A stretch of 64,000 nt of DNA from assembly GCA_020631735.1 (NCBI GenBank), contig CM036209.1, positions 8,779,451-8,843,450 of the forward strand, written 5' to 3'. Each line of letters starts with the position of its first letter. Positions within the stretch are counted from its first letter, which is position 1. Of this stretch, positions 1 to 11,323 are shown in pieces. The translations under genes and the position numbers were made by a program. The DNA comes from Saccharum officinarum. Taxonomy: Eukaryota; Streptophyta; Magnoliopsida; Poales; Poaceae. The notes below the pieces were generated by a model. It was given only the letters and a program-made list of their open reading frames with translations, was not told the origin of the DNA and did not search any database.

Positions 1-1807
1 AGTCCATCGGCAGCAGCTCCGACCTCTCCAGCACCGCAGCCGATCTCTCCGGTGAACCAGCCGTCCTCCTCGACGTCTTCTACCTTGCCCACTGCGACAC
101 CAGCGCACGTAGGGCAGCCGGGGGTCGAGTACGCGACACCGCTGGAGGATGATGAAGACCGCCCGGACGCCTACTACGACGACGAGCCCCTCCGCTACCG
201 CACGGTGGTGAACATCCTCGGAGAAGTCTCCACCGGACCAGCTCGAGAGCCTCTTCGCTCAGCTACATCTGACGCACGCCGGTAAGCCGACCACTTATCC
301 TGAGGCGCAGGGTGATCCGGCGTGGCGGATGGCGATGGAGCAGGAGCTCAAGTCCGTCGAGCAGAACCACACCTGGGAGCTAGTGCCACTGCCTGACGGC
401 CACCGCCCCATCACCCTGAAGTGGGTGTTCAAGCTCAAGAAGGACGAACTGTGCGCGGTGATCAAGCATAAGGCGCGGCTGGTAGCACGCGGCTTCGTCC
501 AGTAGGAGGGGGTCGACTAGACGACTGGAGTCTGTGTCCTCGCGTTGGCGGCTCAAGAGGGGTGGCAAGTCCACCACATGGATGTGAAGTCCTCCTTCCT
601 CAATGGCGACCTCAAGGAGGAGGTCTACGTGCGCCAGCCACCTGGCTACGCCGTCACCGAAGAAGAGGGGAAGGTGTACCACCTGCGCAAGGCACTCTAT
701 GGTCTGCGCCAGGCATCGCGCGCCTGGAACGCGAAGCTCGACGCCACACTCAAGAAGATGGGGTTCAAGCAGAGTGCACATGAGGCGGCGTTGTACCGGC
801 GGGACAGTGGACACAACGTTCTACTGGTCGGCGTCTACGTCGACGACCTCATCATCACCGGCGCTGAAGAGCAGAAGGTGGAGGCGTTCAAGGCGCAGAT
901 GAAGAAGACGTTCGACATGAGTGACCTCGGCCTCCTCTGCTTCTACCTCGGTGTCGAAGTGCGCCAGGACGCTAGCGGGATCGCCCTCCGCCAAACCCAC
1001 TACGCCAAGCACATCCTTGAGCTCGGTGGCATGACAGGCTGCAATCCGGCCCACCCCCCGATGGAGCTTAAGCTCAAGCTGAGTCAGGAGAGCACAACGG
1101 AGGAGGTCGATCCAACCCATTACCGGCGGCTGATCGGGAGCTTGCACTACCTGGTCCATACCCGGCCGGACATCACGTTCGCCGTCGGGTACATGAGCCG
1201 GTTCATGGAGCGGACGACGATGGAGCATCTGCAGGCCGTCAAGCGAATCCTGCGCTACGTGGCGGGCACCCTTGACTACGGTCTTCACTACGGAAGAGAC
1301 CCCGACACGGCACGGTTCGTCGGCTACTACGACAGCGACCTCGCCGGCGATGTGGATACCAGCAAGAGCACAACCAGGACGATGTTCTTCCTCGGTGATT
1401 GCTTGGTCAGCTCGCAGTCCCTCAAGCAGAAGGTGGTGGCCCTCTCAAGCTGTGAAGCGGAGTACATCGCCACCACCACTGCCGCAACACAGGCGCTATG
1501 GCTGTCAAGGATGCTGGCAGAGCTCCTTGGCAGGAAGGTGGATGTGGTTGAGCTGAAGGTGGACAGCAAGTCTGCTCTAGCTCTGGCCAAGAACCCTGTC
1601 TTCCATGAAAGAAGCAAGCACATCCGCATCAAGTACCACTTCATCAGAGATTGCTTGGAGGACGGGAGCATCTAGGCCAGCCACATTGCCACTACTGATC
1701 AGCTAGCTGACATTCTCACCAAGTCGCTGGGGAAGTCCAAGTTCCAGGAGATGGGAAAGAGGATTGGGCAACAACAGATCACCTTCAATGCTCGGCACAA
1801 GGATTAG
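1..1807 (+). pseudogene. Ty1/Copia pol fragment (reverse transcriptase and RNase H)
   Basis: The C-terminal half of a Copia polyprotein; the integrase end lies outside the window. From about 293 the plus strand encodes the start of the RT domain (a WVFKLKKDE-type motif), broken by TAG codons near 503 and 518 and an apparent small deletion. The frame is then open from 545 to 1675, with MDVKSSFLNG, the YVDDLIITG catalytic motif, and RNase H motifs (SSCEAEYIATT, the KVDSKSAL region). A TAG at 1673-1675 interrupts the RNase H tail, which continues as recognisable sequence to a final TAG at 1805-1807. The GC-rich codon use and YVDDLIITG type differ from the Sireviruses further right, so this is another Copia lineage (Ale/Retrofit-like is a guess). 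Positions 52-285 encode a Pro/Ser-rich linker of the same element. Dead copy. Confidence 0.88.
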
Positions 1808-1816
1808 GGGAAGAAT

Positions 1817-2088
1817 TGATAGATAAGTCTAGTGCTAAAGCACTTGTATCTTACTTTTCCTACACTTTTTACTTTCCTTGGCTTCCAATCCTAGTGTTAG
1901 GAATATGCTCAGCATCCACTTTAGTGGTTAGAATATGCTGTAGCAAGTGGGAGCTCCATTTGCCTATAAAGGGCAAGGGAGTGTCATTGTAAAAACAAGT
2001 CATTGCATTTCCATTCAATCCAAGCGGCAAGGGCCAAGCTGTCCTCTGGTAGTTCCAGATCTGAATCTGAGATCCAATCGGGTCAACA
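1817..2088 (+). repeat. Probable 3' LTR of the preceding Copia element
   Basis: A purine tract (aggggaagaa) after the pol tail is followed by a sequence starting TGATAGATAAG, with a TATA-like cctataaaggg near 1961 and an end near gggtcaaca. No second copy is in the window, so the boundaries are estimates. The next bases, ttggcccatcaagagcc, look loosely like a primer binding site, so this could also be a rearranged 5' LTR. Confidence 0.4.
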
Positions 2089-2133
2089 ACTTTGGCCCAT
2101 CAAGAGCCAGTGCATGCTCATTGAAGAGTATGC

Positions 2134-2248
2134 TGTTGGAGTATGTGTTTAGGCCCATGAGGCTAAGGCCCATGTGGCCCTTGTATGGAACCTATATAGC
2201 TACCCATCTAGGGTTAGCCCTAATCAAGAGAGACAAAACCTTCCAACA
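2134..2248 (+). repeat. Short LTR (115 bp) with TGTTGGA...TCCAACA ends
   Basis: Begins TGTTGGAGTATG and ends CTTCCAACA, giving 7-bp inverted ends. It is followed at once by tggtatcag, the usual primer binding site for initiator tRNA-Met. A tatatagc box lies inside it. This is the 5' LTR of a second, short-LTR Copia element whose body and 3' LTR are cut off by gap 1. Confidence 0.7.
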
Positions 2249-2265
2249 TGGTATCAGCTTAGGGT
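2249..2265 (+). other. Primer binding site of the short-LTR element
   Basis: tggtatcagcttaggg follows the LTR end directly and matches the first nine bases expected for an initiator tRNA-Met primer site. Confidence 0.65.
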
Positions 2266-2331
2266 TCCTTCCTCTCCTCTCCAGGCGCCGCCGGCTGCTT
2301 CCAGGCTGCTGCCGCCGCCGCCAGCCAGCCA

Positions 2332-3112
2332 TGGCCGGCCGCCAGCCACCTCCCCCTTCCCCCACCTATTTCCATGTGTTTCCCCCTCTCTCTTCTCCCT
2401 CCTGGGCGGCGGCTGCCTCCACCCGCCCGCTCCCTCCCGGCGCCGTACCACCAGGAGGCCCACAGCCTTCATTCCTTGGCGCGGGCGGCCGGCCCCTGCT
2501 CCAGCCGCCAGGGGGCGGGCTGGCCCTGGGTGCCGCCTCTGCCTTCCCTGGCGCGGGCGGCCGGCCTCTGCTCCAGCCGCCAGGGGCGGGCTCGCCCTGG
2601 GTGCCGCCTCTGCCTTCTCCACCGCAGGCGGGCTGGCACTCGGTGCCGCCCCTGCTCCCCACTCCGCCGGCGCCCAGCCCCTTCCCGGCATCGAGCCCTC
2701 AGCGGCAACCGGGTCCACGGCGGCTGCCCTGACCACGGCCGGCACCACCACCCCTCCCGGTGCTGCCGTGGGTCCTGAGGGTGCAGCCGCAGGTGATGCC
2801 CCTGCTGTGGCCGCCGCCGGCCTGGGATCCCTGCTCCCGTCCGGCGATGCAGCCCTCCCTGCAGATCCTCTCCCAGAGCCTGCTGGTGGTTCCCTCGCCG
2901 CCGCCCTCGTCGCCGCGCGGGCTGCTGCCGCGGAGGGGCAGGCCCGCGTGCGCGCGGCCGCCCTACTGTGGAGCGCGAACGCGACGCGGCTGACGCCCTG
3001 GCCCGCCGGATCGCCGAGGCGGAGCAGCTCCTCGCCTCCCTCCCGCTCCACGTCACGCCTTGGCGCCACTCTTCCGCCTCATCGGGACGCCGCGTGTCCC
3101 ACACTGCCGTCC
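2332..3112 (+). CDS. Pro/Ala/Gly-rich leader or gag-like ORF, truncated by gap 1
   Basis: An ATG at 2332, 84 nt after the LTR, opens a low-complexity Pro/Ala/Gly-rich frame; a second frame is equally open, so the true reading frame is uncertain. The DNA holds a direct repeat of about 75 bp (near 2475-2549 and 2550-2625) encoding GAGGRPLLQPPG-type peptides. No zinc knuckle or other conserved domain is visible. Its place after LTR and primer site suggests the start of a retroelement gag or a long GC-rich leader. It runs into the 100-N gap. The GC content invites spurious ORFs, so the coding call is weak. Confidence 0.35.
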
Positions 3113-3212
3113 NNNNNNNNNNNNNNNNNNNNNNNNNNNNNNNNNNNNNNNNNNNNNNNNNNNNNNNNNNNNNNNNNNNNNNNNNNNNNNNNNNNNNNNN
3201 NNNNNNNNNNNN
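3113..3212. other. Assembly gap (100 N)
   Basis: Exactly 100 N, the usual placeholder for a gap of unknown size. It hides the left flank and left target-site duplication of element 1 and the rest of the short-LTR element. Confidence 0.99.
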
Positions 3213-3649
3213 TGAAAGCATCTAGGCCCGAGGTTTGGTTTCGGCAATTGATGACAACGCTTTATTACCATGACTAACGTGTGTTTTGCAGAAACTTTGG
3301 TAAGTTAGGTCATGGAGGTTTTAACTGCTTTGGGCACCATGGTATTCATGCCCCTTGATGGAAATCGTTTCGGTTTTCAAAAGAGTGACGTCAAGATTAA
3401 GGACGGTTAGTTCCGGATGTCGAGGTGTTGAGAGACATTTGGAATAGTCGTTAGGATCTTCGTTTTTCTCTTTTGGCCGTACTATAAAGGGGGGCATGAG
3501 CGGGTAGCTTGACCTAGGCGAGTCCTATGTTTAGGTGTGGTGCACACTTGTTAAACTTGGCGCTAGGCAGCTCTAGAATAGCTCAAAGTTCAGTTGGGAG
3601 CAACTTGGTTGAAGTTGTAACGCTTTTCGGAGAGTTTCGGGTCATTTTC

Positions 3650-4056
3650 CCGTGACCGGACGCGGTCCTCGGCATGACCGGACGCGTCCGGTCAGTTCAG
3701 TTCCGCGGCTGGGTTTCAGCTCTGAGCACCGGACGCGGTCCTCGCGAGGACCGGACGCGGTGGTCAGAAGTCAACACGTGTCACTTAAGGGAAACACCCG
3801 ATCGGACGCGACCTGGGTGTGATCGGCGCGTCCGGTCATAGTCCAGTAAGGTCCTGAGACGACCGGACGCGTCCGGTCATCACCGATCGGACGCGGTCGC
3901 GCGTCCGGTGCGAGTACAGTAAGCTCCACGCACGATCGGACGCGTCCGGTCACCCCTGACCGGTGCGTCCGGTCATTTAGGTGTTTTTCGGTTTTTGACC
4001 GTTACGAGCGACCGGCGCGTCCGGTCAGTACGACCGGCGCGTCCGGTCAGCTCGAG
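3650..4056 (+). promoter_or_regulatory. Cluster of ACCGGACGCGTCCGGT palindromes in the 5' LTR
   Basis: More than a dozen full or half copies of gaccggacgcgtccggtc and shorter CCGGACGC / GCGTCCGG variants. Such CpG-rich palindromes in LTRs are a described Sirevirus hallmark. They end about 45 bp before the TATA box, the place for upstream control elements. Repeated almost exactly at 15536-15936. Confidence 0.85.
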
Positions 4057-4099
4057 TTTTGCTGAGTCAGCAGGTAACGGTTCGTTTCGTCTGTGGGTG

Positions 4100-4107
4100 T
4101 ATAAATA
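4100..4107 (+). promoter_or_regulatory. TATA box of the 5' LTR
   Basis: tataaata within ctgtgggtgtataaatacat, downstream of the palindrome cluster; the 3' LTR copy is at 15986-15993. Transcription probably starts about 30 bp downstream. Confidence 0.75.
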
Positions 4108-4816
4108 CATCCCCACCACCTCTTTTAGAGGTCTCTTGCTCATTTGATCAGCTGATAAACACCTTTGAAGTGCAAGGTAGTGCAAGAGCACTAGTGAGGA
4201 TAGAGATTTGAGAATCAAAGCTTGAGAGTTCCTCACTAGCGATTAGAGAGTAACAAGTGTGCATCCACTTTCTCATTTAGGCTCGTAGAGGTCAAGTGAG
4301 AGTTCTAGCTTGTTACTCTTGGTGATCGCCATCACCTAGACGGCTTGGTGGTGATTGGGAGTTTGGTGTTCATCCGGCGGAGCTTGTGGATGACCCAACT
4401 CATCTTGTGAGCGGTTGTGGGTGATTCACCGCGACGGAGTGTCAAAGAATCAACCCGTAGAGAGCACTTGATCCTTGCGCGGATCAAGGGGGAGCGACAC
4501 CCTTGCGCGGGTGCTCCAACGAGGACTAGTGGGGAGTGGCGACTCTCCGATACCTCGGAAAAACATCGCCGTGTTCCTTGCCCCTTTACATTCAAGCATT
4601 TACTTTCTCGTATTTACTTACATTGCTTGTTTACATTCCTAGACTTGCCATGCTAGACTAGGATTGGAAACTAGGGTGCAAAACTTTGTATCGGTAGACT
4701 CTCTAGGAACACAAGTAGACACTAGGGGTGAATTCCAGCTTGTAGGATTTATTCCTTGCATTTATTTTTTAGAAAAGCCCAATTCACCCCCCCTCTTGGG
4801 CATCTTGATCCTTTCA

Positions 4817-4834
4817 ATTGGTATCGGAGCCGTG
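4817..4834 (+). other. Primer binding site of element 1
   Basis: attggtatcggagccgtg directly follows the LTR. tggtatc-gagcc matches an initiator tRNA-Met-type site. Confidence 0.85.
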
Positions 4835-4869
4835 TTGCTCTACTTTTAGGCTTTACCGCCTAGAGCAAG

Positions 4870-7217
4870 ATGTCTAATGGGGAAGGACCACCTCCCACTT
4901 TTGAGGGAGACGATTTTCCATATTGGAAAATTCGTATGGAGGCGTACCTCGAAGCCATAGATGTTGGGTGCCTTAGAGCCGCAACCGAAGGGCTTCCCCC
5001 ATAAGGGATCCCGCTAACCCAAGTGGTGACGAGGAGAAGTACGACCGGTGGAATGCAAAGGCCAAAAATGCACTCTACCGGGGCTTAGGCAAAGATATCT
5101 TCAATCGCGTGCGTAATGCAAAGAACGCTCATGAATTGTGGGAAAATCTTTGTGCTCTCCATGAGGGAACTAAGAGTGAGCGTGAGGAACGCTATCACAT
5201 AGCCTTAAAGAAAATTAATTCTTTTGAGATGCTTCCCAAAGAAAGTGCTAATGACATGTACACTCGCTTGAATGTTCTTGTAGAGGACCTCAATGCTCTT
5301 GGGCTCACCAAAATGAGCCAATCGGATGTTGCAAGGAAGATCTTGAGTGTGCTTCCCGTTGAGAAGTATGGACATATTGTCACCGTGCTTCACCAAAGTG
5401 ATCTTTCCACCGCAACACCAACGCAAGTTTTGGGGAAAATCAATGCTCATGAGATGTACATGCATATCACTCCGGAAGAGGGCTCATCATCTTCCAAGAA
5501 GAAAGACTTGGCCTTCAAAGCTAGTCATGACAAGAAGAAGATGAAAGGCCAAGCCATGATGGTGCAAGAAAGCTCAAGTGATAGTGATGTTGATGATGAA
5601 TCACTTGCACTCATGGTGAGAAAGACCACCAAGATGTTAAAGAAGCTTAACAAGAGTGGCATCAAGTTCGATGGCAAGAAGAAGAAATTCTTCACAAGTA
5701 GCAAGAGAAAGCCAATCTCGGAGATGGATTGCTACAATTGTGGTGAACTTGGTCATCTAGCTCATCAATGCCCTAGACCACCAAAAGACAAGTACAAGAA
5801 CAAAAACAAGGGCAAGAAAAATGATTCAAGTGATGAAGAAGAAGAGAAGAAGAGGAACAAGCCATACAAGAAGAAGGATGGCAAAAAGAAGGAGTTCCAC
5901 AAGAAAAAGAAGGGAGGAAAGGCATACATTGTTGGTGATTGGCTCACCGACATTGAATCATCATGTGAGTCCTCCGAAGATGAGAGCAATGATGAGAAAG
6001 AGAAGGTTGCCGCATTTGTGATGGGGCCATCATCTTCACCAACATCTTCATCACCACCTTCACCACCTCCTTCACCATCATCGTCCACTACTCACCTATG
6101 CCTTATGGCCAAGGGTGAACGAAAGGTACAAAACCATGATAGTGATGATGATGACGATAGTGATAGTGATGATGAATATGACTCACCTTCTTATGATGAA
6201 CTTGTAAAATTGTTAAACAAATACACTAAAATCATAAGAAGAACTAGAAGTGAAAATGATGATCTTCAAAATGAAAATGAATCACTCTCATCAAAGCTTG
6301 AAAATATTCAAAAGACTAGTGGTGAGCTTAGAGTTCAAAATGAAGTGATGTCTTCCACTCTCAAGGAACTCAAAACCTCCTATAAAGAGCTTAAAGATCA
6401 ACATGATAAACTTGAGAAGAAGCATGATGAGCTCATCACTAGACACAATTCTCTAAAGGACAAATATACCACATTAAAAATTGATTATGATAGTCTTGTG
6501 GTTGCTAATGAACTTGCTCTTGAGACACATGATGCTACTAACCATGTTGTTAAGTGTGATATAGCTACATCATGTGATGACTTGATCATTGAAAGCATTG
6601 AGCGAGGTTCTAGTAGCAAAGGCAAGAGTGTGGTTGAGTCAAGCAACCATGATGATTATGCCAAGATTAAGAGTGAAAATGAGAAGCTTGCAAGTGAGAA
6701 CAAGAAGCTAAAAGGTTTGATGGCTCTTGAGAAGCAACCAACAAATGAGTCACTCATTGAAGAAAACAAAAAGCTCAAGCAAGAAAAAGAGCATCTCAAG
6801 ACCGGCCTAAGCAAGTTCACAAGAGGCCAACATTTGCAAAGTGAGCTCCTCATGAACACCGTAATGAAGATGGATAGAAGTGGTATTGGGTACTTGGCAA
6901 ATCAAGAGAAGAAAGCAAAAGCTCAACAACAACAAAGCAAGTCAAAGCCCAAGCCAAAGAGATGTGTTGAGTGTGGTCAAGAAGGTCACTTTGCTCATGA
7001 ATGCAAAACTCCACCACCACAACCCTTGCCCAAGCATGCTAGACCTTTCGCTTTCAATGCTCATTATATGCTAAGAAAAGATTCAAATGGAAAGATGAAA
7101 GTCATGTTTTTGGGTCCCCCAAACAAGAATAGGCCAAAGAAAATATGGGTTGCCAAGTCACTAGTGGATAAAGTCAAGGGCCCCTCTCAAGTTTGGGTCC
7201 CTAAACAAAAAGCTTGA
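4870..7217 (+). pseudogene. gag of element 1 (one frameshift)
   Basis: Encodes the capsid/nucleocapsid protein of the element. ATG at 4870 starts MSNGEGPPPTFEG, a typical Copia gag N-terminus. A one-base deletion in a C run near 5001 creates TAA at 5002-5004; the same protein resumes in the next frame and is open from 5109 to TGA 7215-7217. Visible in order: the gag capsid-like region to about 5540, a Lys/Asp/Ser-rich stretch, a CCHC zinc knuckle (CYNCGELGHLAHQC, about 5729-5770), a very acidic, Ser/Pro-rich segment, a long coiled coil (about 6200-6850), and a second zinc knuckle (CVECGQEGHFAHEC, about 6963-7004). Two far-apart knuckles around a coiled coil are unusual for Copia but shared with element 3. 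Ends VWVPKQKA-stop. Confidence 0.88.
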
Positions 7218-7234
7218 TCTCTTGTGTGTAGGTG
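7215..7234 (+). promoter_or_regulatory. gag/pol junction: gag TGA, then TAG in a splice-acceptor-like context
   Basis: gag ends at TGA 7215-7217. In the pol frame a TAG lies at 7229-7231, directly before the pol reading frame, in ctcttgtgtgtag|gtgaac. A T-rich run ending in TAG/GT resembles a 3' splice site. Because the TAG is in the pol frame, a frameshift at the gag stop could not enter pol. The minus-strand element 3 has the same layout, but with 13 instead of 14 nt between the stops. Confidence 0.5.
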
Positions 7235-10200
7235 AACTACAAGACCGGTGGAACTCATTGGGTTATTGATAGTGGTTGCACTCAACATATGACCGGTGAT
7301 CCTCGTATGTTCACCACCATTGAAGAGAATGGTATATGTCAAGAGAAGATCACATTTGGGGATAATTCAAAGAGCAAAGTCAAGGGTATAGGCAAGATTG
7401 CAATATCACATGATCACTCACTCTCAAATGTGCTCTATGTTGCTTCATTGAGTTTCAACTTGTTGTCCGTTGGGCAACTTTGTGACCTTGGCTTCCAATG
7501 CTTGTTCACACCAAATGAAGTGGAAGTTTCAAAGATAGATGACAAGCAAGTGATATTCAAAGGCTTTAGATACAATAATCTTTATCTTGTTGACTTCACC
7601 TCCGAAGATGCAAATTTGATGACATGTTTGTTCACCAAGACCTCACTTGGTTGGCTTTGGCATAGGAGGCTTGCTCATGTTGGAATGAACACTCTCAACA
7701 AGCTATTGAAGAAAGAACTAGTGAGAGGATTGAAGGATGTGAAGTTTGAAAAGGACAAACCTTGTAGTGCATGTCAAGCGGGCAAACAAGTTGCAAACAC
7801 TCATCCAACCAAAGCTTTCATGTCAACTTCAAGAGTGTTAGAACTTCTACACATGGATTTGTTTGGGCCTACAACATACAAGAGCTTGGGTGGTAATCTC
7901 TATTGTCTTGTGATAGTGGATGACTACTCAAGGTATACATGGACTTTCTTCCTTCATGACAAATCCGAAGTGGCAAATTGCTTCAAGAAGTTTGCAAAGA
8001 GAGCTCAAAATGAATTTGAAGTCAAGATAAAGAAGATTAGAAGTGACAATGGGAAAGAATTTGACAACACCAACATTGAAGCTTATTGTGATGAAATTGG
8101 AATCAAGCATGAGGTGTCTTCAACCTACACTCCTCAACAAAATGGTGTAGTTGAGAGAAAGAACCGAACTTTGATCACCCTTGCAAGAACAATGCTAGAT
8201 GAGTACAACACTCCGGAGAAGTTGTGGGCCGAGGCAATCAACACCGCATGCTATGCTTCAAATCGCCTCTTCCTACAAAAGTTTCTTGGCAAGACCCCCT
8301 ATGAGTTGCTTAATGGCAAGAAGCCGGACGTTTCTTTCTTCCGGGTGTTTGGTTGCAAATGTTACATCTACAAGAAGCGTCAACACCTAGGGAAGTTTCA
8401 AAGACGTTGTGATATTGGTTTTCTTGTTGGTTACTCATCAAAGTCCAAAGCATATAGAGTATTTAACCATGCCACCGGTTTGGTTGAAGAAACATATGAT
8501 GTGGAATTTGATGAATCTAATGGCTCCCAAGGAGCAATTGAGAATTGTGATGATGTAGGTGATGAACCCTTGAGGGAGGCCATGAAGAACATGCCGGTGG
8601 GAGACATCAAGCCAAAAGATGATGATGACGATGTACAAATTGTTGATCCACCATCTTCATCACGTGTGCCTCAAGATGATAACAAGAATGAGAGAGTTGA
8701 AAATGAAGACACTCATGTCTCTCATGAACAATCCGAGGCACAAGCTCAAGATGTTGATGCTCCTCATCCACCTCCTCAAGTGGTTGATAAAAGAAATTCA
8801 CCACTACTTCAAGCACATCCACAAGATCTCATCATAGGGAGTCCTACAAAGGGAGTAATGACTCGATCCCAAAAGCTAGCTTCTTTTGTTGAACATCACT
8901 CTTTTGTCTCTTGTGTTGAACCTAAGAATGTAGAAGAAGCTCTTCAAGATCCGGATTGGGTGATTGCAATGCATGAAGAATTGAACAACTTCACCCGCAA
9001 TCAAGTATGGACACTTGAAGAGCATCCCAAAGGTGCAAGAGTCATTGGAACCAAGTGGGTGTTCCGAAACAAGCAAGATGACCAAGGCATAGTGGTGAGG
9101 AACAAGGCAAGACTAGTTGCAAAGGGGTTCTCTCAAGTTGAAGGTCTTGATTTTGGAGAAACCTTTGCACCCGTTGCAAGACTTGAAGCCATTCGTATCC
9201 TCCTTGCTTATGCATCACATCATGATATGAAACTATATCAAATGGATGTGAAAAGTGCATTTTTAAATGGCTTTATAAATGAACTAGTCTATGTTAATCA
9301 ACCTCCCGGGTTTGAAGACCCTAGATATCCTAATCATGTTTATAGGTTGTCCAAGGCGTTATATGGGCTCAAGCAAGCCCCTAGAGCGTGGTATGAACGC
9401 CTCCGGGACTTCCTCATTGAGAAGGGCTTCACCATTGGGAAGGTCGACACCACACTATTCACCAAGAAGTTTAATGGGGAGATCTTCATTTGTCAAGTAT
9501 ATGTTGATGATATCATCTTCGGATCAACAAATGAAGATTATTGCAAGGAATTTGGTGAATTGATGTCAAAGGAATTCGAGATGTCAATGATTGGTGAGCT
9601 CACATTCTTCCTTGGCTTTCAAGTAAAGCAAATGAGAGAAGGGATTTTCATCTCTCAAGAAAAGTATACCAAGGATCTTCTCAAAAGATTCAAGATGGAA
9701 GAATGCAAACCAATCAAGACCCCAATGCCATCAAATGGACATCTCGACCTAGATGAGGGAGGTAAACCGGTTGATCAAACTCTCTACCGTTCTATGATTG
9801 GTAGCTTGTTATACCTTACCGCATCTAGGCCCGATATCATGTTTAGTGTGTGCATGTGTGCTCGCTTTCAAGCATGCCCTAAAGAACCTCACCTAAGTGC
9901 CGTAAAAAGAATCCTAAGATATCTTAAGCTCACCCCAAGCATTGGTCTTTGGTATCCCAAAGGAGCTAGATTCCAACTAGTTGGCTATTCCGATTCGGAC
10001 TATGCCGGTTGCAAGATTGATAGAAAAAGCACATCCGGAGGGTGCCATTTGCTTGGAAGATCTTTAGTATCTTGGTCATCTAAAAAGCAAAATAGTGTGG
10101 CTTTGTCCACCGCCGAGGCGGAATACATTGCCGCGGGGGCTTGTTGTGCACAAATCCTATATATGAAACAAACCCTCCTAGACTATGGAATTGTTCTTGA

Positions 10201-10456
10201 AAAGGTGCCACTTTTATGTGACAACGAAAGTGCCGTTAAAATTGCTAACAATCCGGTACAACACTCTCGCACCAAGCACATTGATATCCGCCATCACTTT
10301 CTAAGAGATCACGTTGCTAAAAATGACATATCACTAGAAGGTGTAAGAAGTGAAAATCAATTAGCGGATATCTTCACTAAACCTTTGGATGAGGCAACCT
10401 TTTGTAGGTTAAGAAGTGAGCTCAATGTGCTTGATTCTAGTAACTTTAAAAAATGA
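7232..10456 (+). CDS. pol of element 1: protease, integrase, reverse transcriptase, RNase H
   Basis: One intact frame of about 1,074 codons. Order and approximate residues: aspartic protease ([13 protein letters not shown], about 12-24); pre-integrase HHCC zinc site (WHRRLAH...CSACQAG, about 143-183); integrase core with its D, D and E in [14 protein letters not shown] and QQNGVVERK (about 208-310); RT with [11 protein letters not shown] and the catalytic [11 protein letters not shown] (about 590-780); RNase H with [25 protein letters not shown] and HIDIRHHF to the end. Domain order (integrase before RT) defines Copia. No ATG opens the frame; it starts after the TAG at 7229, so 7232 marks the first sense codon, not a proven start. 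An internal start or splicing must supply initiation. All visible catalytic residues are present, so this copy may be active. Confidence 0.93.
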   Translation: MNYKTGGTHWVIDSGCTQHMTGDPRMFTTIEENGICQEKITFGDNSKSKVKGIGKIAISHDHSLSNVLYVASLSFNLLSVGQLCDLGFQCLFTPNEVEVSKIDDKQVIFKGFRYNNLYLVDFTSEDANLMTCLFTKTSLGWLWHRRLAHVGMNTLNKLLKKELVRGLKDVKFEKDKPCSACQAGKQVANTHPTKAFMSTSRVLELLHMDLFGPTTYKSLGGNLYCLVIVDDYSRYTWTFFLHDKSEVANCFKKFAKRAQNEFEVKIKKIRSDNGKEFDNTNIEAYCDEIGIKHEVSSTYTPQQNGVVERKNRTLITLARTMLDEYNTPEKLWAEAINTACYASNRLFLQKFLGKTPYELLNGKKPDVSFFRVFGCKCYIYKKRQHLGKFQRRCDIGFLVGYSSKSKAYRVFNHATGLVEETYDVEFDESNGSQGAIENCDDVGDEPLREAMKNMPVGDIKPKDDDDDVQIVDPPSSSRVPQDDNKNERVENEDTHVSHEQSEAQAQDVDAPHPPPQVVDKRNSPLLQAHPQDLIIGSPTKGVMTRSQKLASFVEHHSFVSCVEPKNVEEALQDPDWVIAMHEELNNFTRNQVWTLEEHPKGARVIGTKWVFRNKQDDQGIVVRNKARLVAKGFSQVEGLDFGETFAPVARLEAIRILLAYASHHDMKLYQMDVKSAFLNGFINELVYVNQPPGFEDPRYPNHVYRLSKALYGLKQAPRAWYERLRDFLIEKGFTIGKVDTTLFTKKFNGEIFICQVYVDDIIFGSTNEDYCKEFGELMSKEFEMSMIGELTFFLGFQVKQMREGIFISQEKYTKDLLKRFKMEECKPIKTPMPSNGHLDLDEGGKPVDQTLYRSMIGSLLYLTASRPDIMFSVCMCARFQACPKEPHLSAVKRILRYLKLTPSIGLWYPKGARFQLVGYSDSDYAGCKIDRKSTSGGCHLLGRSLVSWSSKKQNSVALSTAEAEYIAAGACCAQILYMKQTLLDYGIVLEKVPLLCDNESAVKIANNPVQHSRTKHIDIRHHFLRDHVAKNDISLEGVRSENQLADIFTKPLDEATFCRLRSELNVLDSSNFKK

Positions 10457-10950
10457 GCGTGTGTTGTCCCTTGCATTGCATTGTATAATATGCCATGTTT
10501 ATTTTTATCGCATTGTTTTTAGGGCTTGGCTAACACGGTTACGATAACCCTTCCTTGGAGGAGTGAAAAAGCCTAACCGTGGATCAAACTTGACAAGCAT
10601 TCTAGTTTTACCTTCTTGTATTGCATTGCATATGCATGGTTGTTGTTCTTGTCGTTTCTTTTCGGTTAAGCTTTGAGCAACCTCTGTGTTCGTCCATGGA
10701 TAGAGAGAGCATTTTGACGCTCCTAAAGGTTCAAAAACTCTATTGCGTGGCCATACGTTGCTCCTTGGGTGTTTATTGCCTATTTTCTTAAAAATAATAC
10801 TAGCCTAAGGCAATCTATTTTAAAATTTTTGAGGGTTTGAGTGAGGTCTCTCATTTCGTGTTCCAATTGGTGTTTATTTGTGTCTCTTTGAATTGGAACC
10901 TGATTGGGAGAAGTCGCGTCGTAGTTCGGAACAAAGAAGGGCGAAGAACA
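10457..10950 (+). other. Untranslated spacer between pol and the internal promoter region
   Basis: AT-rich sequence with no ORF of note and no recognised motif. It separates the pol stop from the internal palindrome cluster. Confidence 0.5.
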
Positions 10951-11296
10951 GTCACCGGACGCTGCACCGGACGCTGCACCGGACGCAGTGATGCTTCACC
11001 ACCGCGTCCGGTCCCGGCGTCCAGCAGCGCGTCCGGTCATCCAGAAGACCAACTCCAGATCTAGTGATCGGACGCTGCACCGGACGCGCCTCTGTTGACC
11101 ACCGCGTCCGGTCCCGGTTACCACCACCGCGTCCGGTCATTCGCGATGTATTCCCGAACTTCCAACGACCGGACTCAGACCGCGTCCGGTCAGTCCGCAC
11201 CGGACGCGTCAGGTCACTCCAGGAGCTTACTGGAGTATGACCGGACGCTGCACCACCGCGTCCGGTCATATCGACCACCGCGTCCGGTCATCACGT
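10951..11296 (+). promoter_or_regulatory. Internal cluster of CCGGACGC/GCGTCCGG palindrome units
   Basis: About fifteen units of the LTR-type motif (caccggacgc, accaccgcgtccggtc and variants) packed into 345 bp, ending 19 bp before a TATA box. The layout copies that of the LTR promoter although this region is inside the element, 500 bp downstream of pol. Confidence 0.7.
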
Positions 11297-11314
11297 GTCG
11301 CGCGGATCTAACTC

Positions 11315-11323
11315 TTTATAAAA
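11315..11323 (+). promoter_or_regulatory. Internal TATA box upstream of ORF3
   Basis: tttataaaa follows the internal palindrome cluster and precedes a GC-rich, pyrimidine-rich leader typical of grass 5' UTRs. Inferred promoter for ORF3. Confidence 0.55.

Larger units (their letters stand above)
3213..4816 (+). repeat. 5' LTR of element 1
   Basis: Starts TGAAAGCATCTAGG and ends CATCTTGATCCTTTCA. It is 1,604 bp, near-identical to 15096-16701, and is followed by attggtatcggagcc. Confidence 0.96.

Noticed and set aside
3650..4056. CRISPR-like array of short palindromic repeats
   Set aside because: Spacing is irregular, repeats are part of an LTR promoter, and the DNA is plainly plant nuclear.
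5765..6088. Minus-strand ORFs inside gag (Phe/Ser-rich)
   Set aside because: Antisense shadow of the Lys/Glu-rich gag coding sequence.
7215..7234. Programmed -1 ribosomal frameshift from gag into pol
   Set aside because: An in-frame TAG lies between the gag stop and the pol frame, and the frame offset differs between elements 1 and 3.
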